A stretch of DNA of 64,000 bases, from positions 2,501,501-2,565,500 of the forward strand of contig NZ_CP117437.1 of NCBI RefSeq assembly GCF_030687535.1, given 5' to 3'. Below are positions 42,516 through 53,278 of this stretch, piece after piece. This DNA comes from Pseudomonas sp. FP2335 (GTDB taxonomy: Bacteria > Pseudomonadota > Gammaproteobacteria > Pseudomonadales > Pseudomonadaceae). A program made the translations under genes and the position numbers. The notes under the pieces were generated by a model. That model made no database searches, was not told the origin of the DNA, and saw nothing but the letters and a program-made list of their open reading frames with translations. Position 1 is the stretch's first letter, and each line of letters opens with the position of its first letter.

Positions 42516-43583
42516 ATGCTGAAGGTTCTGATTACGTGCATGTGGTTGCTGGGGGCTGCGTATGGCGCAGCGGCCCATGCGACGTCCGTGGTGTTTCTCA
42601 ACCCTGGTACGTCGACGGAAACCTTCTGGGTCAGCTACACGCAATTCATGCAGGCCGCGGCCAAGGACCTCGGCCTGGATTTGCGTGTGCGTTATGCCGA
42701 ACGTGATTCCGGCAACACCCTGGCGCAGGCCAGGGACACGCTGCAAGGCCCCGTACGACCCGATTATCTGATGCTGGTGAACGAGCAATATGTAGCCCCA
42801 CAGATTCTGCGCATGGCCCAAGGCAGCGGGGTCAAGCTGTTGATCGTGAACAGCACGCCAACCCCCGACCAAGTGCAGATGCTCAATGAGCGCAACGACG
42901 CTCACTGGATCGGCAGCCTGGTGCCCAACGACGAAGAAGCGGGCCATATGATGCTCGTCGATCTGGTGCACAAGCATGGGCCGATAGCCCCCGGCCAGAC
43001 CCTCGACCTGCTGGCCTTTTCCGGCGCGAAGAACACGCCGTCCGCACAGTTGCGTGAACAAGGTTTGCGCCGTGCATTGGCGCAGTATCCGCAAGTGCGC
43101 CTGCGTCAGTTGGTTTATGGCGAGTGGAACCGTGAGCGGGCTTTCGAGCAAGCCACTCAGTTGTTCAAGCGCTACCCGCAGACGGCGCTGGTGTGGTCGG
43201 CCAACGATCAGATGGCGCTGGGCGCGATGCAGGCGCTGCAAGGCAGCGGGAGGGTACCGGGAAAGGACGTGTTGTTCAGCGCGGTAAACAGTTCACCCGA
43301 GATATTGCGGGCACGCCTGGACGGGCGTTTGACGACGTTGGTGGCCGGGCATTTCACCCTGGGCGGATGGGCGCTGGTCTTGATCAGTGACGATGCCAAG
43401 GGCGTGGATCTGGCCGCCCACGGCGGGCGCGATCGCCAGGCCGCGCTGTTCCAGTTGATCGATGGCGTGCAGGCCCAGCAACTGTTGGGGCCGTTGCCGG
43501 CGGTGAATTTTCGCGCACTGTCGGCCAAGGGCAAGCCCGAGTCCTACCGCTACCCGTTCAGCCTGCAACTGCTGCTGCATTAA
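42516..43583 (+). CDS. Periplasmic substrate-binding protein (sugar/LuxP-like)
   Basis: A 355-residue exported protein from the ATG at 42516 (MLKVLITCMWLLGAAYGAAAHA signal peptide). It has the Peripla_BP_4 fold: SVVFLNPGTSTETFWVSYTQFMQAAAKDLGLDLRV, then SGNTLAQARDTLQ, and later ALVWSANDQMALGAMQALQGSG. Such proteins serve ABC importers or act as input to sensor kinases (LuxP, TMAO sensors). No permease, ATPase or kinase is adjacent here, so it may be an orphan receptor. The ligand is unknown. Confidence 0.8.
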   Translation: MLKVLITCMWLLGAAYGAAAHATSVVFLNPGTSTETFWVSYTQFMQAAAKDLGLDLRVRYAERDSGNTLAQARDTLQGPVRPDYLMLVNEQYVAPQILRMAQGSGVKLLIVNSTPTPDQVQMLNERNDAHWIGSLVPNDEEAGHMMLVDLVHKHGPIAPGQTLDLLAFSGAKNTPSAQLREQGLRRALAQYPQVRLRQLVYGEWNRERAFEQATQLFKRYPQTALVWSANDQMALGAMQALQGSGRVPGKDVLFSAVNSSPEILRARLDGRLTTLVAGHFTLGGWALVLISDDAKGVDLAAHGGRDRQAALFQLIDGVQAQQLLGPLPAVNFRALSAKGKPESYRYPFSLQLLLH

Positions 43584-43798
43584 ACCCCGGCCAGTAGCAG
43601 TACCAGTTTGACGATGCCAAACAGCGTCAGTGCAAACACCGCCGTGAACAGGATACCCAGCAGCACAAAATGACTGGGCTTGCCGTGGGTAAAGTCGCGG
43701 GCGCGGTTCTTGCCACTCTGCACGCCAAAGGCCGCCGCCATGACGCTGTGCAGCATCTGCCAGAAGGTTGGAGGCTTGTTGTTGACTGGATCGTCCAT
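43580..43798 (-). CDS. DUF2970 small membrane protein
   Basis: A 72-residue protein from the ATG at 43798 (MDDPVNNKPPTFWQMLHSVMAAAFGVQSGKN). The family has a conserved N-terminal amphipathic segment and one C-terminal membrane helix, here VLLGILFTAVFALTLFGIVKLVLLLAGV. The function is not known. It converges with the binding-protein gene (four shared bases). Confidence 0.75.
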   Translation of the reverse strand: MDDPVNNKPPTFWQMLHSVMAAAFGVQSGKNRARDFTHGKPSHFVLLGILFTAVFALTLFGIVKLVLLLAGV

Positions 43799-43852
43799 AC
43801 ATCCCTCGACACAAGGTGTGTGAGGGACAGCATAGCCGACGATCCTGCGAAT

Positions 43853-43985
43853 GTAGTGAGCGGGCTTGCCCCGCGCTGGGGGGCGAAGCCGCCCAAAATC
43901 CAGGCGCCTCGGTCTTTCTGATACACCGAGTTGCCTGGGTTTGGGGCGGCTTCGCCACCCAGCGCGGGCAAGCCCGCTCACTACA
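43853..43985. repeat. REP-type inverted repeat (TAGTGAGCGGGC subfamily)
   Basis: Outer arms start TGTAGTGAGCGGGCTTGCC (43853-) and end GGCAAGCCCGCTCACTACA (43967-43985). They are related to the other REPs but with TAGTGAG instead of GTGGGAG heads. The inner GGGGCGGCTTCGCC-like segments also pair. It occupies the gap between the DUF2970 and metH genes. Confidence 0.8.
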
Positions 43986-44013
43986 AGGGCGTGCCCAGGA
44001 GTTGGGCGGGAGA

Positions 44014-47000
44014 TCAGTTGTCGTAACCCAGGTTTGGCGCCAACCAGCGCTCGGTCACGGCCAGGTCCTGGCCTTTGCGTGCGGTGTAGCTGGTGACTTG
44101 GTCCTTGTCGATCTTGCCCACGGCAAAGTACTGCGCCTGCGGGTGCGCGAAGTACCAGCCGCTGACTGCCGCCGCCGGGAACATCGCATAGTGCTCGGTG
44201 AGGAACACGCCGCTGCGGCCGGCCTCCATCTCACGTGCCTCTGGGTCGAGCAATTGGAACAAGGTGCCTTTCTCGGTGTGATCCGGGCATGCCGGGTAAC
44301 CCGGGGCAGGGCGGATGCCGCTGTACTGTTCCTTGATCAGTGCTTCGTTGTCCAGTTGCTCATCCTTGGCGTAACCCCAATAGTCCTTGCGCACTTGCTG
44401 GTGCAGCCACTCGGCGCAGGCTTCGGCCAGGCGGTCGGCCAGAGCCTTGACCATGATCGAGTTGTAGTCGTCGCCCGCGTCCTGGTAAGCCTTGGCGACT
44501 TCTTCGGCGCCGATGCCGGCGGTGGTGATAAAACCACCCACGTAGTCGGTCACGCCGCTGTCTTTTGGCGCCACGAAATCGGCCAGGGAGAAGTTCGGCT
44601 TGCCGTCGGTCTTGATGATCTGCTGGCGCAGGTGATGCAGGGTCGCCAGCGGCTGGCCGTCGTCGCCGTAGACCTCCAGGTCATCGTCCTTGACCTGGTT
44701 GGCCGGCCAGAAACCAAACACCGCGCGGGCGCTGATGAGTTTTTCGTCGATCAGCTTCTTGAGCATTTCCCGGGCGTCGGCGTACAGCGTGGTAGCGGCT
44801 TCGCCTACCACTTCATCGGTCAGGATGCGCGGGAACTTGCCTGCCAGGTCCCAGGAAATAAAGAACGGCGTCCAGTCGATGTACTCGGCCAGAACGTTGA
44901 GGTCGATGTTGTCCAGTACCTTGGCGCCAGTAAATGTCGGCGTCACCGGGGTGTAGCTGCTCCAGTCGAACTGCGGCTTCTTGGCAATGGCCGCCGCGTA
45001 GCTCAGGCGTTCGGTGCGGGCACTGCGGTTGGAGGTGCGTTCGCGCACTTCCACATACTCTTCGCGGGTGCGCTCGACAAAACCGGCCTTCAGCTCCTTG
45101 GACAGCAACTGCGTGGCCACACCCACCGCACGCGAGGCGTCGGTGACGTACACCACGGCGTCGTTGCTGTACTTGGGCTCGATCTTCACCGCCGTGTGCG
45201 CCTTGGAGGTGGTCGCGCCACCGATCATCAGCGGCAGGTGGAAGTCCTGGCGCTGCATCTCACGGGCCACGTGCACCATCTCATCCAGCGACGGCGTGAT
45301 CAGGCCAGACAGGCCGATGATGTCGCACTTCTGCTCCTTGGCCACCTGCAGGATCTTCTCCGCCGGCACCATCACGCCCAGGTCGACGATGTCGTAGCCG
45401 TTGCAACCAAGCACCACACCAACGATGTTCTTGCCGATGTCATGTACGTCACCCTTCACCGTGGCCATCAGGATCTTGCCCTTGGCTTCCGGCTTGTCGC
45501 CTTTTTCCAGTTCGATGAAGGGGATCAAGTGGGCCACGGCCTGTTTCATCACGCGGGCGGATTTAACCACCTGCGGCAGGAACATTTTACCGGCGCCGAA
45601 CAGGTCGCCGACGATGTTCATGCCGGACATCAGCGGGCCTTCGATCACTTCGATCGGGCGCGCGAACGATAGGCGCGACTCCTCGGTGTCTTCGACGATG
45701 TGGGTGGTGATGCCCTTGACCAGTGCATGCTCCAGGCGCTTGTTGACTTCCCAGCCGCGCCACTCCTCGGTCTCGGCTTCTTTTACGCTGCCGTCGCCCT
45801 TGTACTTGTCGGCGATGGCGAGGAGGGCATCGGTGCCGTCCGGGGTGCGGTTGAGCACCACGTCTTCCACGGCGTCACGCAGCTCGGCCGGGATCTGGTC
45901 GTAGATCTCCAGCTGGCCGGCGTTGACGATACCCATGGTCAGGCCGTTGCGAATCGCATGCAGCAGGAACACCGAGTGGATCGCCTCGCGCACCGGGTTG
46001 TTGCCACGGAACGAGAACGACACGTTGGACACGCCACCGGAGGTCAGCGCATACGGCAGCTCGTCGCGGATGTAGGCGCAGGCGTTGATGAAGTCGACGG
46101 CGTAGTTGTTGTGTTCTTCGATACCGGTGGCGACCGCAAAAATATTCGGGTCGAAGATGATGTCTTCCGGCGGGAAGCCGACTTCATTCACCAGGATGTC
46201 GTAGGAGCGTTTGCAGATTTCCTTCTTGCGCGCTTCGGTGTCGGCCTGGCCGGCTTCATCGAAGGCCATCACCACCACGGCGGCGCCGTAGCGCTTGCAC
46301 AGCTTGGCGTGGTGGATGAACTGCTCGACGCCTTCCTTCATGCTGATGGAGTTGACGATGCCCTTGCCCTGGATGCACTTCAGGCCGGCTTCGATCACGT
46401 CCCACTTGGAGGAGTCGATCATGATCGGCACGCGGGAGATGTCTGGCTCGCCGGCGATCAGATTGAGGAAGGTCACCATGGCCTTCTTCGAATCGAGCAT
46501 GCCCTCGTCCATGTTGATGTCGATCACCTGGGCGCCGGCTTCTACCTGCTGCAGGGCGACTTCGAGGGCTTCGGTGTAGTTGTCTTCCCGGATCAGCCGG
46601 GCGAACTTGGCCGAACCCGTGATGTTCGTGCGTTCGCCGACGTTGACGAACAACGAGCTGCGATCGATGGTGAACGGTTCCAGGCCCGACAGGCGGCAGG
46701 CCTTGGGGATGTCCGGAATCGGGCGCGGCGCATAACCGGCCACGGCCTGGGCGATGGCCTCAATATGGCCTGGCGTGGTGCCGCAGCAGCCGCCAACGAT
46801 ATTGAGGAAGCCACTCTGGGCGAATTCTTCGATGACCTTGGCGGTTTGCGACGGCAGTTCGTCGTATTCGCCGAACTCGTTGGGCAGGCCGGCGTTCGGG
46901 TGCGCGGAGACGTGGGTGTTGGCTTTGTTCGACAACTCTTCCAGGTACGGACGCAGCTCGCTGGCGCCCAGGGCGCAGTTGAGGCCCACGGAGATCGGCT

Positions 47001-47724
47001 TGGCGTGGGCCACCGAGTTCCAGAACGCTTCGGTGGTCTGGCCCGACAGGGTGCGGCCGGAAGCGTCGGTGATAGTGCCGGAAATCATGATCGGCAGTTC
47101 GAGGCCCAGTTCTTCGTACACCCCTTGCACGGCAAAGATCGCGGCTTTGGCGTTGAGGGTGTCGAAGATGGTTTCGATCAGGATCAGGTCGGCGCCGCCC
47201 TCGATCAGGCCTTTGGTGGCTTCGGTGTAGTTTTCCACCAGCTCATCAAAGGTCACGTTGCGATAGCCGGGGTTGTTCACGTCCGGCGACAACGAGCAGG
47301 TACGGCTGGTCGGGCCCAGCACGCCGGCGACGAAGCGCGGCTTGGCCGGGTTTTCCAGGGTCTTGGCGTCGGCGATCTTTCTCGCCAGGCGTGCGCCTTC
47401 TACGTTCAGCTCGTAGGCCAGTGCTTCCATGCCGTAATCGGCCATGGAAATACGCGTGGCGTTGAAGGTATTGGTCTCAAGGATGTCGGCGCCGGCATCC
47501 AGGTAGGCTTTTTCGATACCGCCGATCACGTCCGGACGGGTGAGAACCAATAGGTCGTTGTTACCCTTGACGTCGCTCGGCCAGTCGGCGAAGCGTTTGC
47601 CACGGTAGTCTTCTTCTTCCAGTTTGTAGCTCTGGATCATCGTGCCCATACCGCCGTCGAGGATCAGGATACGTTCCTTGAGGGCTTGATTAAGGGCTTG
47701 CAGACGAACGCTACGATCGGACAT
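44014..47724 (-). CDS. metH: Cobalamin-dependent methionine synthase
   Basis: A 1236-residue enzyme that transfers methyl from 5-methyltetrahydrofolate to homocysteine via cob(I)alamin. Domains in order: homocysteine-binding (about 10-330; zinc-ligand Cys in [11 protein letters not shown]), folate-binding (about 360-620; [25 protein letters not shown]), cap and B12-binding (about 650-900; [26 protein letters not shown] with the cobalt-coordinating His), and reactivation domain (about 910-1236; [12 protein letters not shown] binds SAM). It is divergent from cti, with a MetR-type site between. The B12 region at 52-62 kb supplies its cofactor. Confidence 0.97.
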   Translation of the reverse strand: MSDRSVRLQALNQALKERILILDGGMGTMIQSYKLEEEDYRGKRFADWPSDVKGNNDLLVLTRPDVIGGIEKAYLDAGADILETNTFNATRISMADYGMEALAYELNVEGARLARKIADAKTLENPAKPRFVAGVLGPTSRTCSLSPDVNNPGYRNVTFDELVENYTEATKGLIEGGADLILIETIFDTLNAKAAIFAVQGVYEELGLELPIMISGTITDASGRTLSGQTTEAFWNSVAHAKPISVGLNCALGASELRPYLEELSNKANTHVSAHPNAGLPNEFGEYDELPSQTAKVIEEFAQSGFLNIVGGCCGTTPGHIEAIAQAVAGYAPRPIPDIPKACRLSGLEPFTIDRSSLFVNVGERTNITGSAKFARLIREDNYTEALEVALQQVEAGAQVIDINMDEGMLDSKKAMVTFLNLIAGEPDISRVPIMIDSSKWDVIEAGLKCIQGKGIVNSISMKEGVEQFIHHAKLCKRYGAAVVVMAFDEAGQADTEARKKEICKRSYDILVNEVGFPPEDIIFDPNIFAVATGIEEHNNYAVDFINACAYIRDELPYALTSGGVSNVSFSFRGNNPVREAIHSVFLLHAIRNGLTMGIVNAGQLEIYDQIPAELRDAVEDVVLNRTPDGTDALLAIADKYKGDGSVKEAETEEWRGWEVNKRLEHALVKGITTHIVEDTEESRLSFARPIEVIEGPLMSGMNIVGDLFGAGKMFLPQVVKSARVMKQAVAHLIPFIELEKGDKPEAKGKILMATVKGDVHDIGKNIVGVVLGCNGYDIVDLGVMVPAEKILQVAKEQKCDIIGLSGLITPSLDEMVHVAREMQRQDFHLPLMIGGATTSKAHTAVKIEPKYSNDAVVYVTDASRAVGVATQLLSKELKAGFVERTREEYVEVRERTSNRSARTERLSYAAAIAKKPQFDWSSYTPVTPTFTGAKVLDNIDLNVLAEYIDWTPFFISWDLAGKFPRILTDEVVGEAATTLYADAREMLKKLIDEKLISARAVFGFWPANQVKDDDLEVYGDDGQPLATLHHLRQQIIKTDGKPNFSLADFVAPKDSGVTDYVGGFITTAGIGAEEVAKAYQDAGDDYNSIMVKALADRLAEACAEWLHQQVRKDYWGYAKDEQLDNEALIKEQYSGIRPAPGYPACPDHTEKGTLFQLLDPEAREMEAGRSGVFLTEHYAMFPAAAVSGWYFAHPQAQYFAVGKIDKDQVTSYTARKGQDLAVTERWLAPNLGYDN

Positions 47725-47805
47725 GGGACTACTCTAGGTCAGGCATTACGGAGGGCGTGAATCATAGCAAACCTGTGCCGATTTGGAGCATGTGCAGGTT
47801 TTGCA

Positions 47806-47818
47806 TGAATATCGTTCA
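47806..47818. promoter_or_regulatory. MetR-type site in the metH-cti gap
   Basis: TGAATATCGTTCA matches the known MetR recognition pattern TGAA-N5-TTCA exactly, and is part of a perfect dyad CATGAA-N5-TTCATG (47804-47820). It is 82 bases upstream of metH and 74 upstream of cti. MetR activates metH in enteric bacteria; activity here is inference. Confidence 0.6.
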
Positions 47819-47891
47819 TGTTGGCAGGGGGTGTGGCCCGGTAGAATCACCGGCAAATTTTCAGCGCACGCATTGAATCGGGACCGGATAC

Positions 47892-50183
47892 ATGTCACTT
47901 CGTCTTATCGTCAGCGCCGTTCTGGCCTTGATCGCCAGTACCGCCCAGGCTCAAGGGCCCGCCCCGGCGATTTCCTATACCCGTGATGTTCAGCCGATCT
48001 TCACCGAGAAATGTGTGGCGTGCCATGCCTGCTACGACTCGGCCTGCCAGCTCAACCTGGGCAGTGCCGAGGGTGCGGCGCGTGGGGCGAGCAAAGTGCC
48101 GGTGTATGACGGCGAGCGCAGCCAGGCCACCCCGACCACCCGATTGTTCTATGACGCCTTTGGCAAAGCCGCTTGGCAGCAGAAAGGCTTCCATTCGGTG
48201 CTGGACGCCCAGGGCAGCCAGGCCGCGTTGATGGCGCGCATGCTCGAACTGGGCCACAACGCGCCGCTGCAGCCCAATGCCAAATTGCCTGAAGAGATCG
48301 TGCTGGGGCTCAACCGCGAAAACATGTGCGCCATGCCCGGCGAGTTCAATGCCTATGCCGGCGCCCATCCCAAGGAAGGCATGCCATTGGCTGTCACCGG
48401 CCTGACCGATCAGCAATACCAGACCCTGCAGCGCTGGCTCGCGTCCGGCGCGCCGATTGATGAGCAGGGCTTGGCGCCGAGTGCCAAGGAAGCCCTGCAA
48501 GTGCAGCAGTGGGAGAACCTGCTCAACCAGCCAGGCGCCCGTGAGAGCCTGGTGGCGCGCTGGTTGTTCGAGCATTTGTTCCTCGCTCATATCTATTTCG
48601 AGAACGGCGAGCCGGGGCATTTCTTCCAGTGGGTGCGTTCGCGCACGCCCAGTGGCCAGCCGATTGACCTGATCGCCACTCGCCGGCCGAATGATGACCC
48701 GGGCACCCGCGTGTATTACCGCCTGTGGCCGGTGCAGGGGGTAATCGTGCATAAGACCCACATCACGTGCCCGTTCAGTGCCGAGAAAATGGCGCGGATC
48801 AAGGCGCTGTTCTACGCCGGCGACTGGCAGGTCAATGCCTTGCCGGGTTACGGGCCGGGCCGTCGCGCCAATCCGTTCGAAACGTTCGAGGCCATACCGG
48901 CCAAGGCGCGTTACCAGTTCATGCTGGATAACGCCGAGTACTTCGTGCGCACCTTTATCCGCGGGCCGGTCTGCCGTGGACAAATCGCCACGGACGTCAT
49001 CCGCGACAACTTCTGGACCCTGTTCCAGGACCCTGACCACGACCTGTACATCACCGATGCGCGCTATCGTGGCCAGGCCACGCCACTGCTGGCCATGCCG
49101 GGGCAGAACGACGACGTCGGCAGTGTGCTCAGCCTGTGGCTGGCCTACCGCGACAAGCGCAACGAATACGAGGCCCTGCGCCGTGACAGTTATGCCGATG
49201 TGCCGCCGCCGAGTTGGTCGAGCCTGTGGGCCGGTAATGACAACGCGTTGCTGAGCATCTTCCGCCACTTCGATAGCGCCTCGGTGAACAAGGGCTTGAT
49301 CGGTGAAGTGCCGCAAACGATGTGGTTGTTCGACTATCCGTTGCTGGAGCGCACCTATTACCAGTTGGCGGTGAACTTCGACGTGTTCGGCAACGTTTCG
49401 CACCAAGCCCAGACACGCCTGTATTTCGACCTGATCCGCAACGGTGCCGAGCAGAACTTCTTGCGGTTGATGCCGGCGAACTCCCGCGACGATTTCCTTG
49501 ATGACTGGTATCAGAACAGCGGCAAACTCAAGTTGTGGCTGGACTACGAAGCTATTGACGACGACAAGCCGAGCGGCTTGCACCTGGACGCCAAAGACCC
49601 GAAACGCGACTTCGCCAACCAATTGCTCAGCCGCTACGGCGACCTCAACGCCAGCCCGGACCCGATCAACCGCTGCAACGGCGCCTACTGCTCGCGTGAC
49701 GGCATCAATCCGGCACTACAGGATGCCGAGCAGGCCCTCAGCCGATTGACCTCACGCCCGGCGGCGGGGCTCAAGGTGATCGACCAATTGCCGGAAGCGA
49801 CGATGCTGCGCATCGAAACCAGCAATGGCAAGCGCGTGTTCTATAGCATGCTGCGCAACCGTGCCCACAGTAACGTGGCGTTCCTGCTGGGTGAGGCCTA
49901 TCGCTACCAGCCGGGCCTGGACACCGTGACCATCTATCCCGGCGTGCTGAGCAGCTACCCGAACTTCATGTTCAATATTCCGGCGCAGGATGTGCCTGAG
50001 TTCGTCGCCGAAATGGAGCGGGCCAAGGACGCCGATCGCTTTGAAAAAATCGTCGATCATTGGGGTGTGCGTCGCAGTCATCCATTGTTCTGGCAGTACT
50101 TCCACGATTTATCACAGTACATCCGCGAAACCACGCCGGTGGAAGAGGGCGTGCTGGACATGAATCGCTATGAAAACCTATAA
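47892..50183 (+). CDS. cti: Fatty acid cis/trans isomerase
   Basis: A 763-residue periplasmic heme enzyme that converts cis-unsaturated membrane fatty acids to trans forms, for fast adaptation to solvents and heat. The signal peptide ends at STAQAQG. Near the mature N-terminus is a cytochrome-c-type heme site (CVACH, in KCVACHACYDSACQLNLG). The long remainder is family-specific, including FEHLFLAHIYFENGEPGHFFQWVRSRTPSGQPIDLIATRRPNDDPG. Full length for Pseudomonas Cti. It starts 167 bases from metH. Confidence 0.95.
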   Translation: MSLRLIVSAVLALIASTAQAQGPAPAISYTRDVQPIFTEKCVACHACYDSACQLNLGSAEGAARGASKVPVYDGERSQATPTTRLFYDAFGKAAWQQKGFHSVLDAQGSQAALMARMLELGHNAPLQPNAKLPEEIVLGLNRENMCAMPGEFNAYAGAHPKEGMPLAVTGLTDQQYQTLQRWLASGAPIDEQGLAPSAKEALQVQQWENLLNQPGARESLVARWLFEHLFLAHIYFENGEPGHFFQWVRSRTPSGQPIDLIATRRPNDDPGTRVYYRLWPVQGVIVHKTHITCPFSAEKMARIKALFYAGDWQVNALPGYGPGRRANPFETFEAIPAKARYQFMLDNAEYFVRTFIRGPVCRGQIATDVIRDNFWTLFQDPDHDLYITDARYRGQATPLLAMPGQNDDVGSVLSLWLAYRDKRNEYEALRRDSYADVPPPSWSSLWAGNDNALLSIFRHFDSASVNKGLIGEVPQTMWLFDYPLLERTYYQLAVNFDVFGNVSHQAQTRLYFDLIRNGAEQNFLRLMPANSRDDFLDDWYQNSGKLKLWLDYEAIDDDKPSGLHLDAKDPKRDFANQLLSRYGDLNASPDPINRCNGAYCSRDGINPALQDAEQALSRLTSRPAAGLKVIDQLPEATMLRIETSNGKRVFYSMLRNRAHSNVAFLLGEAYRYQPGLDTVTIYPGVLSSYPNFMFNIPAQDVPEFVAEMERAKDADRFEKIVDHWGVRRSHPLFWQYFHDLSQYIRETTPVEEGVLDMNRYENL

Positions 50184-50269
50184 AGGTGTCAGTGATCCGC
50201 TCATCCCTCTAGGCGGGTGCTGAAGCAGTCGGATATCTACCATGCAGCAATGGAAAAGGTACCCCGAAG

Positions 50270-51295
50270 ATGCTGGTTTCAGTGCAGGCACTACGCGCCT
50301 TGGCGGCTTGGGTTGTGGTGGGGCATCACTTCATCCAGGTGTTTTTCAACTTTGAGGTCGATACCCCGCTGGCCTATTTGTTCGCCGATAAAGGTGCCAT
50401 CGGCGTGGACGTGTTCTTTGTCATCAGTGGCCTGGTGATTTTTCTCGCAACAGCCGACAAGGCACTGACACCAGGGCGTTTCATGCTCATGCGCGTGGCC
50501 AGGATCGCTCCCGCGTATTGGTTCTATACGCTGCTCATGGCGTTACTGGTCATGACGGTGCCTTCGATGTTTCCAGAAACGTATGTGGTGCCCAGCCATG
50601 TGCTGCAGTCGCTGCTGTTTATTCCGGCTGAACACCCTGGCGGCTTTGGGCGTTATCCGCTAGTGGATGTCGGCTGGACCCTTAACTTCGAGATGCTGTT
50701 TTATGGGCTGTTCGCCCTGACCTTGTGGTTTCGCAGGGCCTACCGGTTGTGGATAGTCGCCACACTGCTGTACCTGGTGTGTGGCGTAATCAGCCCCGCC
50801 TTTGACCTGTTTGGCGGTTTTTACCGCAACGACATTGTCCTCGAATTCCTGATGGGCATCGTCATCGGCATGCTGTATCACCGTGGCCTGTGCCGAGCCC
50901 CGGCGTGGTTGCCGTTGCTGGGTATCGTGGCGGCCTTGGCCGCGATTTATCACGGCGCGGACGTTCCGCGCGCGCTGGAGTGGGGGGTGCCCAGCGCGAT
51001 ATTGGTCATCTGCTTTGTCACGCTGGAGCCTTTTTTTCGTCATTCGCGTGTCCTGAAGATGCTCGGAGATTGCTCCTACTCGGTGTATTTGCTCCACACC
51101 ATGGTGCTGTGCGCCGGGCGATGGTTTGCCGAGCGCACGGGCGTTGATCTCTACGTGATGCTGCCCGTTTGCATCCTGGTGACGGCGTTCGCCTCATTTG
51201 GCAGCTACCACTGGCTGGAAAAAGCGGCGTACAGCAGGCTCAAGCAGTGGTTGGGCATTGATCAGCCGCCCATCCTTTCCCGACAAAAATACTAG
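50270..51295 (+). CDS. Acyltransferase 3 family (OafA-like) membrane protein
   Basis: A 341-residue polytopic acyltransferase. The N-terminal SVQALRALAAWVVVGHHF carries the catalytic-type His, and GAIGVDVFFVISGLVIFL with FMLMRVARIAPAYWFYTLL are hallmark motifs. About ten membrane segments follow. Such proteins O-acylate lipopolysaccharide, exopolysaccharide or peptidoglycan components. The target is not known. It sits between cti and nfuA, an insertion relative to the P. aeruginosa order as I recall it. Confidence 0.88.
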   Translation: MLVSVQALRALAAWVVVGHHFIQVFFNFEVDTPLAYLFADKGAIGVDVFFVISGLVIFLATADKALTPGRFMLMRVARIAPAYWFYTLLMALLVMTVPSMFPETYVVPSHVLQSLLFIPAEHPGGFGRYPLVDVGWTLNFEMLFYGLFALTLWFRRAYRLWIVATLLYLVCGVISPAFDLFGGFYRNDIVLEFLMGIVIGMLYHRGLCRAPAWLPLLGIVAALAAIYHGADVPRALEWGVPSAILVICFVTLEPFFRHSRVLKMLGDCSYSVYLLHTMVLCAGRWFAERTGVDLYVMLPVCILVTAFASFGSYHWLEKAAYSRLKQWLGIDQPPILSRQKY

Positions 51296-51345
51296 GACTT
51301 TGTACCTGCGTAATATTTTGGCGTAAACTGCCGGCAAGCCTGTGA

Positions 51346-51939
<594 letters not shown>

Positions 51940-51957
51940 GTCAGGTGTTCACTGCGA

Positions 51958-51991
51958 AGAAAAAACGGCGCCCCGTGAGTGCCGTTTTTTT
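51958..51991 (+). terminator. Intrinsic terminator after nfuA
   Basis: Stem AAAAAACGGC (51960-51969)/GCCGTTTTTT (51981-51990) with an 11-base loop and T-run. It lies 20 bases after the nfuA stop. A-rich on the left, it may also end the convergent cobM operon. Confidence 0.85.
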
Positions 51992-52042
51992 ATGCATTAT
52001 TTTCAACGCCTTACGCTGTTTTTCTAACAAATTGGTTTAGGT

Positions 52043-52065
52043 GTGGGAGTGGGCTTGCCCGTATT
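52043..52065 (+). repeat. Solitary, degenerate REP half
   Basis: GTGGGAGTGGGCTTGCCCGT is a single REP unit without its inverted partner, next to the end of cobM. The Pseudomonas REP head is clear but the tail is lost, suggesting decay. Confidence 0.6.
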
Positions 52066-52068
52066 CCG

Positions 52069-52815
52069 TCAAGGGCGGTAAAGGTGTGCGTGGCCTGCCC
52101 GGTACAGCGACGACTCGCTGAAACTGTCACTGGCCAACACCCGGCCCACCACAATCAGTGCGGTACGCCGAAACCCCTTGGCTGCGACCTTCTCGGCAAT
52201 ATCACTCAAGGTCCCGACCGCCCAATCCTGATCCGGCCACGTCGCCCGGTGCACCACCGCAATCGGGCAATCAGCGCCATAGTGCGGCAGCAGTTCAGCG
52301 ACGATTTTCTCCAGATGGTTGACCCCCAGGTGAATCGCCATGGTCGTGCCGTGCCGCGCCAGGCTGTCGAAGTCCTCGCCGGGGGGCATGCTGGTCTTAT
52401 CCGCATAACGGGTGAGGATGACGCTCTGGGCGATGTCCGGAAGTGTCAGCTCGGTCTCCAGTAGCGCCGCGCAGGCGGCCACGGCGGTGACGCCAGGGAT
52501 GATCTGGAAAGGGATGCCCAGCTCGCGCAAACAGCGGATCTGCTCGCCAATCGCGCCATACAGGCTCGGATCGCCGGAGTGCACGCGTGCCACATCCTGG
52601 CCTTTGGCGTGGGCGGTTTTGATCAGTTCGATGATCTGTTCCAGATGCAACTCAGCGCTGTTGACGACGATTCCTGCCTGGTGACCTTCCAAAACCGCCG
52701 CTGGCACCAGGGAGCCGGCGTAGATGATCACCGGGCAACTGCGGATCAGCCGCTGGCCTTTTACGGTGATCAATTCCGGGTCGCCGGGGCCTGCGCCGAT
52801 GAAGTAGACGGTCAT
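52069..52815 (-). CDS. cobM: Precorrin-4 C11-methyltransferase
   Basis: A 248-residue SAM-dependent enzyme methylating C11 of precorrin-4 in aerobic B12 synthesis. The start at 52815 (MTVYFIGAGPGDPELITVKGQ) matches the family; the longer frame to 52908 overlaps cobE. Typical motifs: GAGPGDPELITVKG, ARVHSGDPSLYGAIGEQI, IPGVTAVAACAALLE and the C-terminal LIVVGRVL. It is the last gene of the cbtB-cbtA-cobE-cobM operon, under the upstream cobalamin riboswitch. Confidence 0.93.
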   Translation of the reverse strand: MTVYFIGAGPGDPELITVKGQRLIRSCPVIIYAGSLVPAAVLEGHQAGIVVNSAELHLEQIIELIKTAHAKGQDVARVHSGDPSLYGAIGEQIRCLRELGIPFQIIPGVTAVAACAALLETELTLPDIAQSVILTRYADKTSMPPGEDFDSLARHGTTMAIHLGVNHLEKIVAELLPHYGADCPIAVVHRATWPDQDWAVGTLSDIAEKVAAKGFRRTALIVVGRVLASDSFSESSLYRAGHAHLYRP

Positions 52816-52885
52816 GGGGAATTCCTGTTGAAAAGCGGGCGAGCATGAAGATTGCTCATGATCGGGAAGGGCGATTATCGGGATT

Positions 52886-53278
52886 TTAGTCGGCGCAAGC
52901 CAACGCAAAGGTGGCCTGGGAGGTTTTTTTGCGGGTGATCAGCAGGCGCGCAGGGGCGCCAGTGAGGTGCTCGGCCAGTGCCAGGGCGGCGCTTTCGGCG
53001 ATGCCGTAACAGCCGGTATGGGCGAAAGCGACAGCGGATCTGTGGCTCAGGCGGTCGGCATAACCCCCTAGCCCGGCCGCGCTGAAGCAGTGCAGTGGCA
53101 GGTTCAACAGCGCGGCCAGGGCGAGTAATCCGGGTTCATCACGTTTGCGATCAATACTCGCCAAGGCCGTAACGTGCCGGCGCTCGATACCACCCTCGGC
53201 GAGGGCGGCGTCGAACAGGCTCAGCAGGGTGTGAACATCACAACCCCGCTGGCAGCCCAGGCCGGCCACCAGGGTCAT
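52886..53278 (-). CDS. cobE: Cobalamin biosynthesis protein CobE/CbiG C-terminal-like
   Basis: A 130-residue protein with the CbiG C-terminal fold: MTLVAGLGCQRGCDVHTLLSLFDAALAEGG, ALASIDRKRDEPGLLALAALLNLPLHCFSA and SESAALALAE-like region (GIAESAALALAEHL). CobE/CbiG domains take part in corrin ring processing. Its start overlaps the cbtA stop by four bases, and cobM starts 70 bases after it. The exact reaction of CobE in the aerobic path is not settled; I name it from family and context. Confidence 0.85.
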   Translation of the reverse strand: MTLVAGLGCQRGCDVHTLLSLFDAALAEGGIERRHVTALASIDRKRDEPGLLALAALLNLPLHCFSAAGLGGYADRLSHRSAVAFAHTGCYGIAESAALALAEHLTGAPARLLITRKKTSQATFALACAD

